NCBI GenBank assembly: GCA_022385755.1
Contig: MU278348.1
Coordinates: 779,035-843,034 of the forward strand
Reading direction: 5' to 3'
Source of the DNA: Trametopsis cervina
Lineage: Eukaryota; Basidiomycota; Agaricomycetes; Polyporales; Irpicaceae
DNA: 64,000 bases
Under the pieces are notes generated by a model that did no database searches, was not told where the DNA came from, and saw only the letters and a list, made by a program, of their open reading frames with translations. This document shows, one piece after another, positions 46,808-60,111 of the stretch. Numbering within the stretch: the first letter of the stretch is position 1; every line of letters begins with the position of its first letter. Position numbers and translations under genes: made by a program.

Positions 46808-49087
46808 ATGGCGAAGCTCGCATTCCTACAGCTAGCACTCGCGACATCCGCGTTTGCGTGGACCACGTTCACCGTGCCGCACACGAACGGCCAAGACGAC
46901 GTGCCCGCGCTGACCGCCGCGCTCGCCACGGGATCCTACTCTGCGAACGCGACGATCCTGTTCCAGAAAGGCGTCACGTACAACATATTCACATCGATCA
47001 AATTCCCGGTATTGAACAACGTTGAAATTGCGATTGAGGGCAATTTGACGTACCCTGCGGATATTGCTACCGTACAAGGTATGTGTATTTGTTATTCGCG
47101 GTTGTTGATCGTCGTATGCAAGCTTATCGAATGGGATTGCGAATTTGTAGATGTGGTTGCGTCTAAGGTGAGTGTTGAAATTGAGGTGTACAGGCGGATT
47201 GGAAGCTTATTGCGCTGCCCTTCTTCCCAAGAGCTATCCGGGCGCATGGTAAGAGTTGTGGAAGTACAGAATGTCCCGGCCTGGCTGAGGCTTGCTTTTT
47301 CAGGGTTGCGTTTTCGGGAGGCAATAACGTCACGTTGCGCGGTTCGACAGACCCGAAATGGGGCTGGGTAGATGCTCACGGCCAGGCTGTACGTTTTGAC
47401 GCGAACAGAGGCAGGAATTCACACTGACCGGGATACAGTGGTGGGACGCTCAACAACAAACCAACCGTCCTCATGGCTGGGCGTTCAGTAAGATCACTAA
47501 CGGCGTCATTCGCGATATGAAACTCTGGAAGGCGAGTTCCACCGCAGAGGTGACATCCGTTGGATGGTGTGCTCAATCGCATTCCTCAGCCCATCGGCTG
47601 GTGCTTCTCGACGAGCGGGTCTTCGAACCTTCACATATATAACAACCGCATTGAAGCGCTTTCGAGTACTGGTGTAAGTTGAGACTGTTATGAGCTACGC
47701 ACCTAATTAACCTATCCTGCAGTCATTCCCTTTCAACACGTGTGTTATCCTCCAGCATTTCCTTCTGAATCGATACTGACGCCGCTGCTCGCGAATAATT
47801 AGCGACGGTAACCTTCTTTCGGTCTTATATTTTGTGTCGATACTGAAAGCCACTATTCACAGGTTTCTCCGCTGGAGGCACGAACCTTCTGTTCGAGAAC
47901 AACGACGTACGGAACGGCGACGATTGCCTTACCGTGGGTAACGGCGCAAAGAATGTTCATTGGAGGTGTGTATGAACAATGCTTACCGACGAAATTTATG
48001 TCTCAATTATCTCATAGGAACTCGTACTGCGAAGGCGGTCATGGCCTGTCCATTGGATCTCTGGGCTCCGGTGGATCAGTAGCCGATGTCGAGAATATCT
48101 TGTTAGTCTTATGTTATAACCTCATTGCTGGTAATGGCTTGCTGACGACCTCTCCTTTATAGGATCGAGGATACGGTGATGGTCAGTATGGACTACGATG
48201 CGTGTAAAGGGACACATGCTGATTTCCTCCCCAGAAAAACTCGCTATATGGTGCGAGGTTTAAGAGCTGGACGGGCGGAAATGGGTTCGCGCGCAAGTAA
48301 GCTACGAAGATGAGAATGTGCACGATATTCTCACGGCTGAATGCGTTTCCAGCGTTACTTGGCGCAACATTGCGTTCACCAATGTTCCTTTCCCGGTATG
48401 TCACTCTGTCTGCAGCAAATACGTTTCCGCTCACGCCAGTCTCAGATTTACGTGACACAGAAGTACGTGTTTCACGATCTATGCTTGAGTGATATTTACC
48501 AGTATGATCCTCAGCTATTGGGACCAAGAGGTATGTCGCGACAACACAACCTTCCAATTCATGCTCATGGCGTTTGATAGGACGGCCCACCGCCGAGTTC
48601 TACGAATGCGAACAACACTCACGTTGAAGACTTTTTGTTCCAAGGTTTCGCTGGCATCATCGAAGAGTACGTCTCAGAAACATCCTCTCGAGCCCGCAGC
48701 CGAGTCTCATAACCACCAGTAAACCATTCGTCGAAGGTTCATGCGTGACCGACCCTTGTTGGTACGCGGTACCCGGAGCAACGGGCAGAGAGGTCATCAT
48801 ATTCGACTTGTATCCCGGCACTGGTAAGCCTCCAAACCTTCTGGTTTTCCGCTCTCCTGATAACATGCAAATCATGAATAGCAACAAACATCGTCGCAAA
48901 GGATGTCTTGGCGACGACGGAAACGGGGAGACCTGTTGCCGTCATGTGCAACCAAACCACGGTAGGTCTTATTATGAGTTCTGTTAAAATGCTGTGGTTA
49001 TCAACTTACTCGCATATGAAGGTCTCCAACGACGTTGGGTTCAAGTGCTGGAACGGTGCTTATATTCCTCCGAGGGCTGGCTTCTGA
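46808..49087 (+). CDS. GH28 pectinase (exo-polygalacturonase-like), 19 exons
   Basis: Nineteen exons in phase (46808-47078, 47151-47167, 47232-47248, 47304-47388, 47439-47531, 47590-47673, 47723-47739, 47803-47807, 47863-47965, 48018-48101, 48163-48181, 48235-48296, 48353-48395, 48446-48462, 48515-48530, 48581-48666, 48720-48823, 48882-48961, 49022-49087) give 422 aa. A signal peptide is evident (MAKLAFLQLALATSAFA). GH28 active-site motifs are present: NTDG, GDDC, GGHGLSIGS and ARFKSW (Arg and Lys of the RxK motif). NTDG is assembled from three exons, the middle one only 5 nt. Intron 5 fits a GC-AG type. It should be secreted and cleave pectin; exo action is inferred from overall similarity and the WDAQQQ/HGWAFSKI region. 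Confidence 0.93.
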
Positions 49088-49411
49088 TCAATTAGCATGT
49101 AACAACCTGTATTACCTGTATGCAATCACGCCATGTAGTCTCAAATACATCAAATTTCTTGCCTGTCTGTCCTGCGATACGGTGAAACAGCAAAATGAGT
49201 GCGATAGAAGCGTAAGAGCTCTGGGAGGACGAACTAGAACGAAGACTTGCCTTTCTTGGATAGACACGAATGAGCGCCAAACGGTGCCTGCCCTAAAGCA
49301 AGCCACCCAGCGTGTGACTGTACAGTCTTTTCCCAGGCTGCCCCTCCGCGCCAGTAACAGTAAGCACGACTCGTCGCACATCGCCGCCGCACACACTCAC
49401 GACCACCGAAG

Positions 49412-49985
<574 letters not shown>

Positions 49986-50377
49986 TGGTGTGCGCCCCCG
50001 GAGGAGCGTGCCACTGCAGGAGGCTTGTCTCAGATATCGTGTATTTTCCCATCGCATTGTTATGATATGCATTTCGAGCCTCCTTTAGTTCATTGAAGCT
50101 GTGTGTGTGCTGCTTGATTGCTTTGCCTTGCCACAACACTTAGTGCAGATAGTAAAAACCTGCTGAGCTTCTGATGTGGCATGGTCATCTTATACAATTA
50201 CAGTGATCTTGCGGCCTTCAATTCTGTAAGAGATACCTTGTGTTACGCCGAAACTCCCCAAAGCTGTAATTCCGAATGCTGAGTACACTCATGTTATGTG
50301 ATGCATAGGCGAAATAATAGCATTCTGCCCATACGAAATGACCACATGAATGGAAGGGGATACTACGGCTACAACGT

Positions 50378-51226
50378 TTACTCGTCCTCCTCCTCCTCGC
50401 CACCCTCCTCCTTCTTGGCAGCGGCAGCAGCGCGCTTGCGCTTGACACGACCGGGACGACCTCCACCGTATGGCGATGTGAGGGCGAAGTCGATGTGCTT
50501 TTGGGAGTCGAGACGAACAACGAACGACGGAGTGTTGACGATCTGGCGTCCAACACTATTGCAAAGGTTAGCTCCGACGAGTTCTCGCGCGTGTGGCTAA
50601 GATACATACCGAATGTGGCGCTGCCTGATCAAGACACGGGCGTGGTGGATAGACTTGGCCAATCCGCTCTTGAACACCTGGGTCTGCAGACGACGCTCCA
50701 AGAAGTCCTCGATCTTGAGCGACAGCACGTAATCGAGACGCATGCGGGACTCATCGAGCACACCGACACGGACGAGACGGCGAATGAGAGCGTTACCCTC
50801 GAAGAGACGCTTGGGGTCCTTGGGGTCGAGCTTCAAGAGCTCACGAGCAGCACGACGGATCTTGGACAGACTCAAACTGATACGCCATATCTCACGCTTG
50901 TTGCGCAGACCGTACTCGCCGGCAAGCTGTTAAGTATACAGAACGGTCACGCGGGAACGTCAATCCAACTGTGCTGGAAACGCACCTTCAGCTCGGCATC
51001 GAGACGAGCGGATTCGAAAGGACGACGGGGGACCTTGTAGCTGTAATATCACCACAAAGATGATTTGGGGCACGGCTTTAATCAGCACAAGTGCATCCCT
51101 CCACTACGGTGGATCTTCAGTAAAACAGAAAGCTGCTCACGTCTTGCTGTGGTTCCGCGGGGCCCTGATACAACGAGTCAGTACATCTCAGCTGCAAGCA
51201 ATCCGCTGGCAACATTACCTAGGCAT
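50378..51226 (-). CDS. RPS9: 40S ribosomal protein uS4 (S9)
   Basis: Five exons in phase: 51226-51219 (8 nt), 51164-51141, 51040-50986, 50926-50610, 50555-50378; 193 aa, normal for the family. The start is [20 protein letters not shown]. The S4 RNA-binding domain reads [20 protein letters not shown] followed by [12 protein letters not shown]. The tail is [15 protein letters not shown], an Ala run and an acidic end ([10 protein letters not shown]). uS4 binds 18S rRNA early in small-subunit assembly and guards decoding accuracy. The first exon holds only two full codons plus two bases, usual for ribosomal protein genes in this group. It diverges from eL21. The 3' spacer to ubiquitin-eL40 (49986-50377) is convergent. 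Confidence 0.97.
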
Positions 51227-51522
51227 TTTTTCTTGAGGATGTCGAAAGAGGCGAGCCTAACGCGACCTTGCGGATTGACGATTACCTAGCCCAAACCGAC
51301 ACAAACAACGTATTCGCACGGGCGCTCCTAAGCCACAACTATACAGCACTTCAGCCACACACACCACGGCAGAAGCCGAATATAGACGCCCATTGAGAGA
51401 GATTCCACCCAGTCTACCGTCCCCGACACCGACACCAGCACCGACACCCTCGACGTCAGTATGCTCGCTCATTGGTATCTAGGAGAGGCCCCAACCTAAC
51501 GTCGATTTTTGTAGCCCTCAAG
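51227..51522. promoter_or_regulatory. Shared divergent promoter of uS4 and eL21
   Basis: 296 bp separate the two start codons. On the plus strand a 5'-UTR intron for eL21 is likely at 51475-51514 (GTATCT ... TTTTTGTAG, 40 bp), leaving CCCTCAAG before the ATG. A run of CCGACACCGACACCAGCACC lies at about 51424-51443. The shared promoter would give matched output of one 40S and one 60S protein. Confidence 0.6.
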
Positions 51523-52176
51523 ATGCCGCACTCTTTCGGTTACCGGGCGCGTACGCGCGATATGTTCAAGAGGAACTTCAAGGGTAAGCATAATCACAGT
51601 GCTCATCCTAGAAGGAGTTGACTTATGGGTGGTATGCAGAGAAGGGTATGATCAAGCTCTCCACGTACCTCATCACCTACCACGTTGGAGATATCGTTGA
51701 CATCAAGGCAAACGCTGCCCAGCAACGGGGTATGCCGCACAAGTACTACCATGGGTGCGTAGCATTGATGCAACTGGATTGTACTACCTCTTATGCTTTC
51801 GGCCCGTAGCCGCACTGGAATTGTCTACAACGTTACACCGCACGCAGTGGGTGTCATTGTCTACAAGGTCGTCGGTAACCGCTACGTTGAGAAGCGGGTC
51901 AACATCCGTGTTGAGCACATCCGGCACTCGAAGTGCCGACAGGAGTTCCTTGACCGTGTCAAGAAGAACCACGCATTGCACGCAGAGGCGAAGGCCAAGG
52001 GCGGTGCGTATTTGCGATATTGTTTGCTGCTAGCATTGAACTCAAATGTCACACTTCTTGCAGAGCGTGTCACACTCAAGCGTATCCCTGTCCTCCCCCG
52101 CGCTGCCTACACTGTCTCAACAAAAGACAATGCTCCTCAGACCATGGTACCTGTACGATACGAGACAACCATCTAA
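51523..52176 (+). CDS. RPL21: 60S ribosomal protein eL21
   Basis: Four exons in phase: 51523-51583, 51640-51754, 51810-52003, 52064-52176; 160 aa, exactly the usual length. It begins [20 protein letters not shown] and includes [58 protein letters not shown] and ends VPVRYETTI. All are diagnostic of eL21, a protein of the 60S central protuberance region. Introns are 54-60 bp. Codons end mostly in C or G, as in strongly expressed genes. It is paired head-to-head with uS4. Confidence 0.98.
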
Positions 52177-52903
52177 AATCCATCCCTGTCGCCATTGTCG
52201 GCTGCTGTCTCATCCCGGGCACTTTCGTGTATGTCTTACCGTTGTTCTCCATATTATACACCATGCAATGTTAGGCATACCATCACCGCAAGATTGTATC
52301 ATTACGCCATCCAACTCCAGTGAGCCAACTAAGATTGCACTAACATTATGCGCTTTCCCTGCAAGTACTGCCTGACGTCTAGAACAACTGACTTTCTCAG
52401 TGGATATTCATAGCTACGGACCTAATCTTTCTCTTCGTTGTTGTTTCTGCTGGCCTACTGACGCGCGGAAGAAAACCACCCTGGAGTTAGCAATGATGGG
52501 AACAGCGTCGCATATTATCGACCAGACGTCTAGATGCCGTTAGTCTCTGCATCGTCACGGCTATCCATCGAGTCCCATTTCGTGAGGCGACAATTACGCC
52601 ATTGAACTATGCGATCCCTCGATGAAACCTAGTGTCAGCCACCCAGATGTTTCTCTTTACTACGGCTCAAGCATATCTTCGACTATCGAGCTGTCATTAG
52701 CAGTATGCAGGTGACGTTACATCGTTGATATGAGAGTTCATCTGGGTACTTAACCGCCCTATTATCGTAGATGACGTGCGGTATCATCTCCTAGTCAGGT
52801 CCGTTCGGCGTCCAGGCCCATATGCGCACCGCAATACGTGTCCAAATGTCAACCCCTACTTCACTGTGGACCGCCATTGTTGTGTTCGAAGGTTCAACCC
52901 ACG
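52177..52903. other. Spacer between eL21 and the carboxypeptidase
   Basis: No motif or consistent frame. It holds the eL21 3' UTR and the promoter of the S10 peptidase. No RNA gene was recognised. Confidence 0.5.
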
Positions 52904-54769
52904 ATGTTACCCGCCAGTCTGGTAGTCGGGCTTGCTACCACGAGCTATTTTACGACAGCGGAAGCACTCATCATCCCTCACGGCGACGCAGTACCACAAG
53001 TGACGTTGAGTGGCGCATCGCATGTGAAAGCATGTGCGTAATTTGCGAGAGTGCAGAAATCGTGGGCTCTGTATCAACTGACTCGTAACCCAGTCGAAGT
53101 CGCTACTCATTCGTCTTTCGAAAAGTATCAACTGCGTTATACTGAGCCTAGTATTTGCGACACTGCCGTGAAACAAGTCTCTGGCTATCTTGACATAAGC
53201 CGAACGAAACATCTCTTCTTTTGGTTAGCGATCTCCTACTGTCTTAAGTCATTCATGTGCTAACCCGGAACGATTGGTAGGTTCTTCGAAGCCCGGCATG
53301 ACCCACGCAACGCCCCGTTGATGCTGTGGCTGAACGGAGGACCTGGCAGCAGCACAATAGGCTCCGGACTTCTCTTTGAGAACGGTCCATGCAGAGTGAA
53401 CAGCGAGGGCAACGATACTATCTGGAATCCCTACTCCTGGAATGAGAAGGTTAACATCATATATCTAGACCAACCGGCGGGTACAGGATTCTCCTACCTT
53501 ACGGACAACTCGGATGTCACAAATCTTATCGACCTGGCCATTGACGTCCATGCATTCCTACAGCTATTTATGCACCGCTTCCCTGAGTATTCGAAGCTGC
53601 CCTTCCACCTAGCTGCCGAGAGTTGGGGTGGGCACTACGCCCCTCATATCGCCAGCTACGTGCATAAGAAAAATCAGGAGCTTGAACTTGCCCCTCGCAT
53701 CGGCCAAGTGAGGATCAACTTGGAATCCGTCATTCTCGCCAATGGCCTTACCGAACCTCTGTCACAATTTGCCACGATTGAAAAGTATTTGTGCTCCGAC
53801 GGACCATATCCACCATTCGAACCCATGGATAAGACATGCATTGCTCTTCGCGCAGGCATACCTGCCTGTCTTCGTATGATTGAAGCCTGCTACAATCATG
53901 AGACTAAGCTAGTGTGTACATCTGCCACGGCGTACTGTTGGCCAGCTATTCTCACGTCACCTCTACTCGGTGAGTGGTCCAACCGCTACGCGACCAAGTT
54001 GATTGTGCTCTGACATTTGGTCCCGATCCGTAGCGTCAGGTAAAAACCCATATGATCTCCGGAGTGACTGCAAAGTCATCAACGATTCTTTATGCTATGA
54101 TGGACTGGGAGCCATTGGCGCTTTCTTAAATTCTACAAAGACCAAGGTCGCGTTGGGAGTGGACCCAGGCCGTTCCTTCCAACTTACTAATGAGACCGTC
54201 AACACCGCGTTCTACAGGACTGGTCAAGCCATGCACCACAGTGCTGCCTTGTTGTCAGAGCTAGTTAATAGTGGTATCCGGCTGATGGCGTATGCAGGCG
54301 ACACTGGTACGTGCCTTCCTCCGGTTCCGGTTCGTGTTGGAATCTATGGCTGACGGTGGTTTCACACAGATGGCGTGTGCAACTATCTGGTAAAGAATAC
54401 TGCCTAAGCATTCTCATGTCTGTTGATTATCATACGTTTCAAACAGGGAATCGAGTTGTGGATGGAACGTCTGGATCACCGTTTCCACCTTGAATTCGCT
54501 ACATCGACCCCTGGACGCTGGCGAACAAATAAAACAGGCTACTTTGCAGGTACCATCCGACAAGCAGGAGATGGCGCCGGGAACGTGACGTTCGTGCGTA
54601 TCTTCGAAGCAGGGTAAGGTCTTCAATTTCCGCGAGTAGATCATTCGCAGCTTATCTGGCACCATAGTCATCTTGCACCGCACGATCAGCCGGAAGCCAG
54701 TCTGGTGCGTCTCCTTACAATCATACTATATGGTCTAATATTCAGAATGGCGGCACTATTAGGATATGA
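52904..54769 (+). CDS. Serine carboxypeptidase (peptidase family S10)
   Basis: Eight exons in phase: 52904-53033, 53094-53223, 53281-53969, 54034-54306, 54370-54389, 54447-54613, 54668-54704, 54746-54769; 489 aa. A signal peptide is likely (MLPASLVVGLATTSYFTTAE). S10 landmarks: CDTAVKQVSGYLDI, PLMLWLNGGPGSSTIGSGLL, IIYLDQPAGTGFSY, catalytic Ser in AAESWGGHYAPHIASYV, Asp in AYAGDTDGVCNYLG, His in GHLAPHDQPEASL. The family usually has GESYG at the Ser; here it is AESWG, as in several mushroom enzymes. It should act in the vacuole or outside the cell at acid pH. The final exon (NGGTIRI) is uncertain: the family normally continues with a helix here, so the C-terminus may be truncated. It converges on the TatD gene, 311 bp away. 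Confidence 0.9.
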
Positions 54770-55080
54770 TCGCACGTTGGATCGATAATGTGCCACTCAC
54801 AGTCTAATGCGCTGAGATGGGAAACACTGCGATAGCTTCGAAGGGGAGAGGTGCTCACCATGATGTAACGCGCAATACAGAGTCATCGTTCATGAGCCCA
54901 ATGAATCTACATTCCCTCTTACCGCACAGTATCTCCGCAAGACGTACATTCCGGAAACGTCAAATTACGGTGAGTCCTGCTAAACGATCCTTCTCGCGGA
55001 AGAGGATATCCCCAGTGGATCGATCCAACAAAGTCACACCAGGGATCATGTCTAATCCCAGCGGTTGTGAGGGCTCGTCA

Positions 55081-56349
55081 CTATACATTATACATGTTCC
55101 TTGCGTTCTCCCTAGAGACTCGCATAACACTCTCAATATCCCAAGAGCCTCCATTTTCGTTGGCAACTCGGGCTACGAACTCTGCCGTCCACGGAACCAT
55201 CGCCGTATGAGATAGTGGCAGCCTCTTTCCCTTTACTTCTGGCAGGGATTGATATATATTGCCCGGAACCATGAAAGGTGCATCTGTCTCGAGAACGATC
55301 CTTAGGGAATTGGAAGGCGCCATCTCACGGATAACCGCGGCAGTATTCAGGTTGGTAGCATAGGTGATCACTCCTGCAAAACATGGGTCATCAGATATCC
55401 TGGCCAGAGCCAAAGACAAGTCCTGTACCTGTGATCCCAATGTACAGATTGGGGAAATGATCCAACATACGGGCAGCCCATTCTGGAGAATCGGTGTAAC
55501 AGTGTATGTGTATCTGAACACATGTAAATAATATTGCATCTCACGCCGACAGGGTAATCGGAACTTACACGGTGGTCTACAGGTGCCTCGGCCTTCAGAA
55601 TACGCTCGGTATCCTCTTCTGCTTCTCGTGTGTGTATTGTCAATGGTTTTCCTAGCTCTATGGCCTTGCGCAGTTGACGAACAAATACCTCCCGTTGAAG
55701 TTCACGGGGAGAATTATCATAATGATAATCAAGACCAATTTCGCCCCAGCCTACGCATCGTGGGTGGCTCATTGCCTCTACACTACAAGTATCCGTCAGC
55801 GACAGTTGGTGATATGATTATACGCGCATCACTCACATATCCCGCTCTACTTCATCTGTGTAATGCTTCGCTGCGTGTCTGGATGCGTTGTTAGACAAGA
55901 AGGCAGCATGATGGTTTTCTGTCCTTACGGATGTACGCCTATCATGATATCCAATCAGTCGTGTGGAGCAATACAAACTGGTTCTGGCAAGATGGATACG
56001 TACCCATAACAAACCAATACTGTATGCCGTTCCAATCCCTCTCTATCTGCTCCTCTGTCAATGCGGAATCCGCGATCTCCTTCCATTGAGTCTTCATAAC
56101 AGGAGCTTCGCACCATACATCTACTATCGCCTCAACGCTCCGTCCATGGTACATCGCCCGCACAAACTCCCATATTGTCTCAAACTTTCCGGACTTATAG
56201 GTACTTCGGTATGTGCTGAAAGTCGAGAGTAAATGTGTATGAGTATCAACAGTAGAGATGTGTTCAGTCAAGGGAGTGTCAGCGCGAGCAGGATGAACGG
56301 GCAGCAGCAGTGTTTCTTCTGGTGGTGTACTGCTCTTTTTCTTCGCCAT
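55081..56349 (-). CDS. TatD-family metal-dependent hydrolase/DNase
   Basis: Six exons in phase: 56349-56004, 55938-55929 (10 nt), 55878-55837, 55782-55569, 55513-55429, 55373-55081; 329 aa. Metal-binding motifs in order: HxH in STVDTHTHL, GVHPH-type loop (GVHPHAAKHYTDE), Glu in VGWGEIGLDYHYD, His in PLTIHTREAEED, His in IHIHCYTDSPEW, Asp in LRIVLETDAPFMVP. The C-terminus (VMRVSRENARNMYNV) is typical. The family acts as a nuclease and in DNA repair or cell death; the substrate is not set by the sequence. The start follows a basic MAKKKS, chosen because upstream in-frame sequence is not conserved in type. The 56350-56805 spacer to SNF1 has nothing recognisable. All ligands are intact. Confidence 0.93.
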
Positions 56350-56805
56350 TGTATTGTGCTTGTACTTCAGCGTCCTTGTGGACTGCTGCAAAGGAAAGTC
56401 GAGAAGTGAGTGTCCAGTCCTGCAGGGTATACCCGATCGGTATACGTGTGAGAAGGAGTGTTGTCGGAGACAGTAACCAAAGCGTATTATGCTTTTCATT
56501 GATAACCCCCAACAATGAGCCCATACGGATGTTTCCCAGATAGACAGATATAAAGATGTATAGTGCGCCGTGTTGTAGCGAACAAGAGCAATATAGCGGC
56601 CGAGATTATATTGATTATCACTACGCCAGATGGTGGCGATTCCAGCCATCCAACTTGACGCCGAGGGGCCACAGGTTCACATATATGGTTTGTATATTAG
56701 GATACGTTTGATGCGTTACATACAAGGAGAATCAAAGCAGCGACGAGTAGATGTACAGATCCTAAGAAAAACTGATAGCAACACAGCAAGAAGTAACAAA
56801 AGAAA

Positions 56806-59052
<2,247 letters not shown>

Positions 59053-59298
59053 GGTTGCAGGAGGTGTGGGTTAAGAGTGTTGGTATGGATAGATGAAGAG
59101 CTGAGGCAGGCGCATGAGGTGGGGGATGGAGAGCGATTCAAGTTAGGCGGCACGCGATTGCCGTCCACGTGCTTGACGCCCTCACGTGGTCTACACGCGA
59201 GATCATTGACGCACAGCCATTGCCCACACTCGTTCATCGTTACGGTGAATATCAAGCACTGCTCACAAACTAACTACCACATCAATCCTCTAGCTGCA
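59053..59298. promoter_or_regulatory. Shared divergent promoter of SNF1 and the coiled-coil gene
   Basis: 246 bp lie between the two start codons. CACGTG-like CCACGTGC (about 59166) and CTCACGTGG (about 59182) form two E-box-type sites 16 bp apart, suitable for bHLH factors; this is inference. The coiled-coil leader is rich in ACTAAC/CATCAATCC words. Confidence 0.45.
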
Positions 59299-60111
59299 AT
59301 GAGACGCAGCCAAAGTGTACGAAACCACGCCAAAGCTTCCTCCGTTGCGGTTGGTAGCGAGGACTTAGGCATTCTCAGAGAAAGCGACGATACTCTCGAA
59401 GATGTACTCCGTCGACAATTACAGGAGAAAGATCGAGAGAACGACAAGGTCTGCATGCGTTTGCGGGAATTAATGTTTATGTAGTGAGCCTGAAGCACCC
59501 TATTAAGTAGCTTAAGAACCAGCTGCAACAGCTCAAGGCTCAACTCGCTGAACGGCCTCCGCTAGAGGCCGTACAGGGCCTTCGAAGAGAGTACACGAAC
59601 CTTGAGATCCTGCTGCAGGGAACACAACGCGAGAACGAGAGATGTATGTCGGAACTCGAAAGGTAGTGGCAATCCTCACTGTGCCGTTGTAGTCACTCAA
59701 CGTGGCTTCTAGAACAAAGGCGCATGAGAAGGTCCTCGAGAGTCAGCTAGAAAAGTTGGCTGGTCCCAACTGGCAAGTAAGTACTAGTCTCCGGCGCATG
59801 ATCACGACTTGCCTTGACCGCATCCATATTCTCAGGAAAACCTAGACATCATCTCTCCATCCGCGATCAGTGCGCGTACAGGAATGAGCCCTGTGCATAT
59901 TCGCTCCAACTCAATAACGCAGTCATCCAATCTTCCTTCCGCAGACAATGCAGAGGCCACCAAGGCATACATCGAACAAGTACGTCTCCTGATCCTGGGT
60001 ATGGAACAAAGGCTACAGAGTCGCGAGGAGAAACTGTTGAAGACGGTCGAGGCCGCCGAAGGCGAAACTGCGAAATTCGAGGAAGCGAAAAATCAGGTGT
60101 CAGCGTTGTAG
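59299..60111 (+). CDS. Coiled-coil protein of unknown function (about 213 aa)
   Basis: Four exons in phase: 59299-59448, 59511-59662, 59713-59776, 59836-60111. The N-terminus is basic (MRRSQSVRNHAKASS). Most of the rest is heptad-like: EDVLRRQLQEKDRENDK, LKNQLQQLKAQLAERP, EKVLESQLEKLAG, then a Ser-rich break and a second coil, KAYIEQVRLLILGMEQRLQS. No catalytic motif. It ends QVSAL-stop, but GTGTCA just before the stop could be a donor, so the protein may continue. It resembles NUDE/kinetochore-type coils only in being coiled; no family is assigned. It diverges from SNF1. Confidence 0.65.

Noticed and set aside
55583..55894. A 103-codon plus-strand frame over the TatD gene
   Set aside because: Antisense shadow of exon 4 and its flanking introns.
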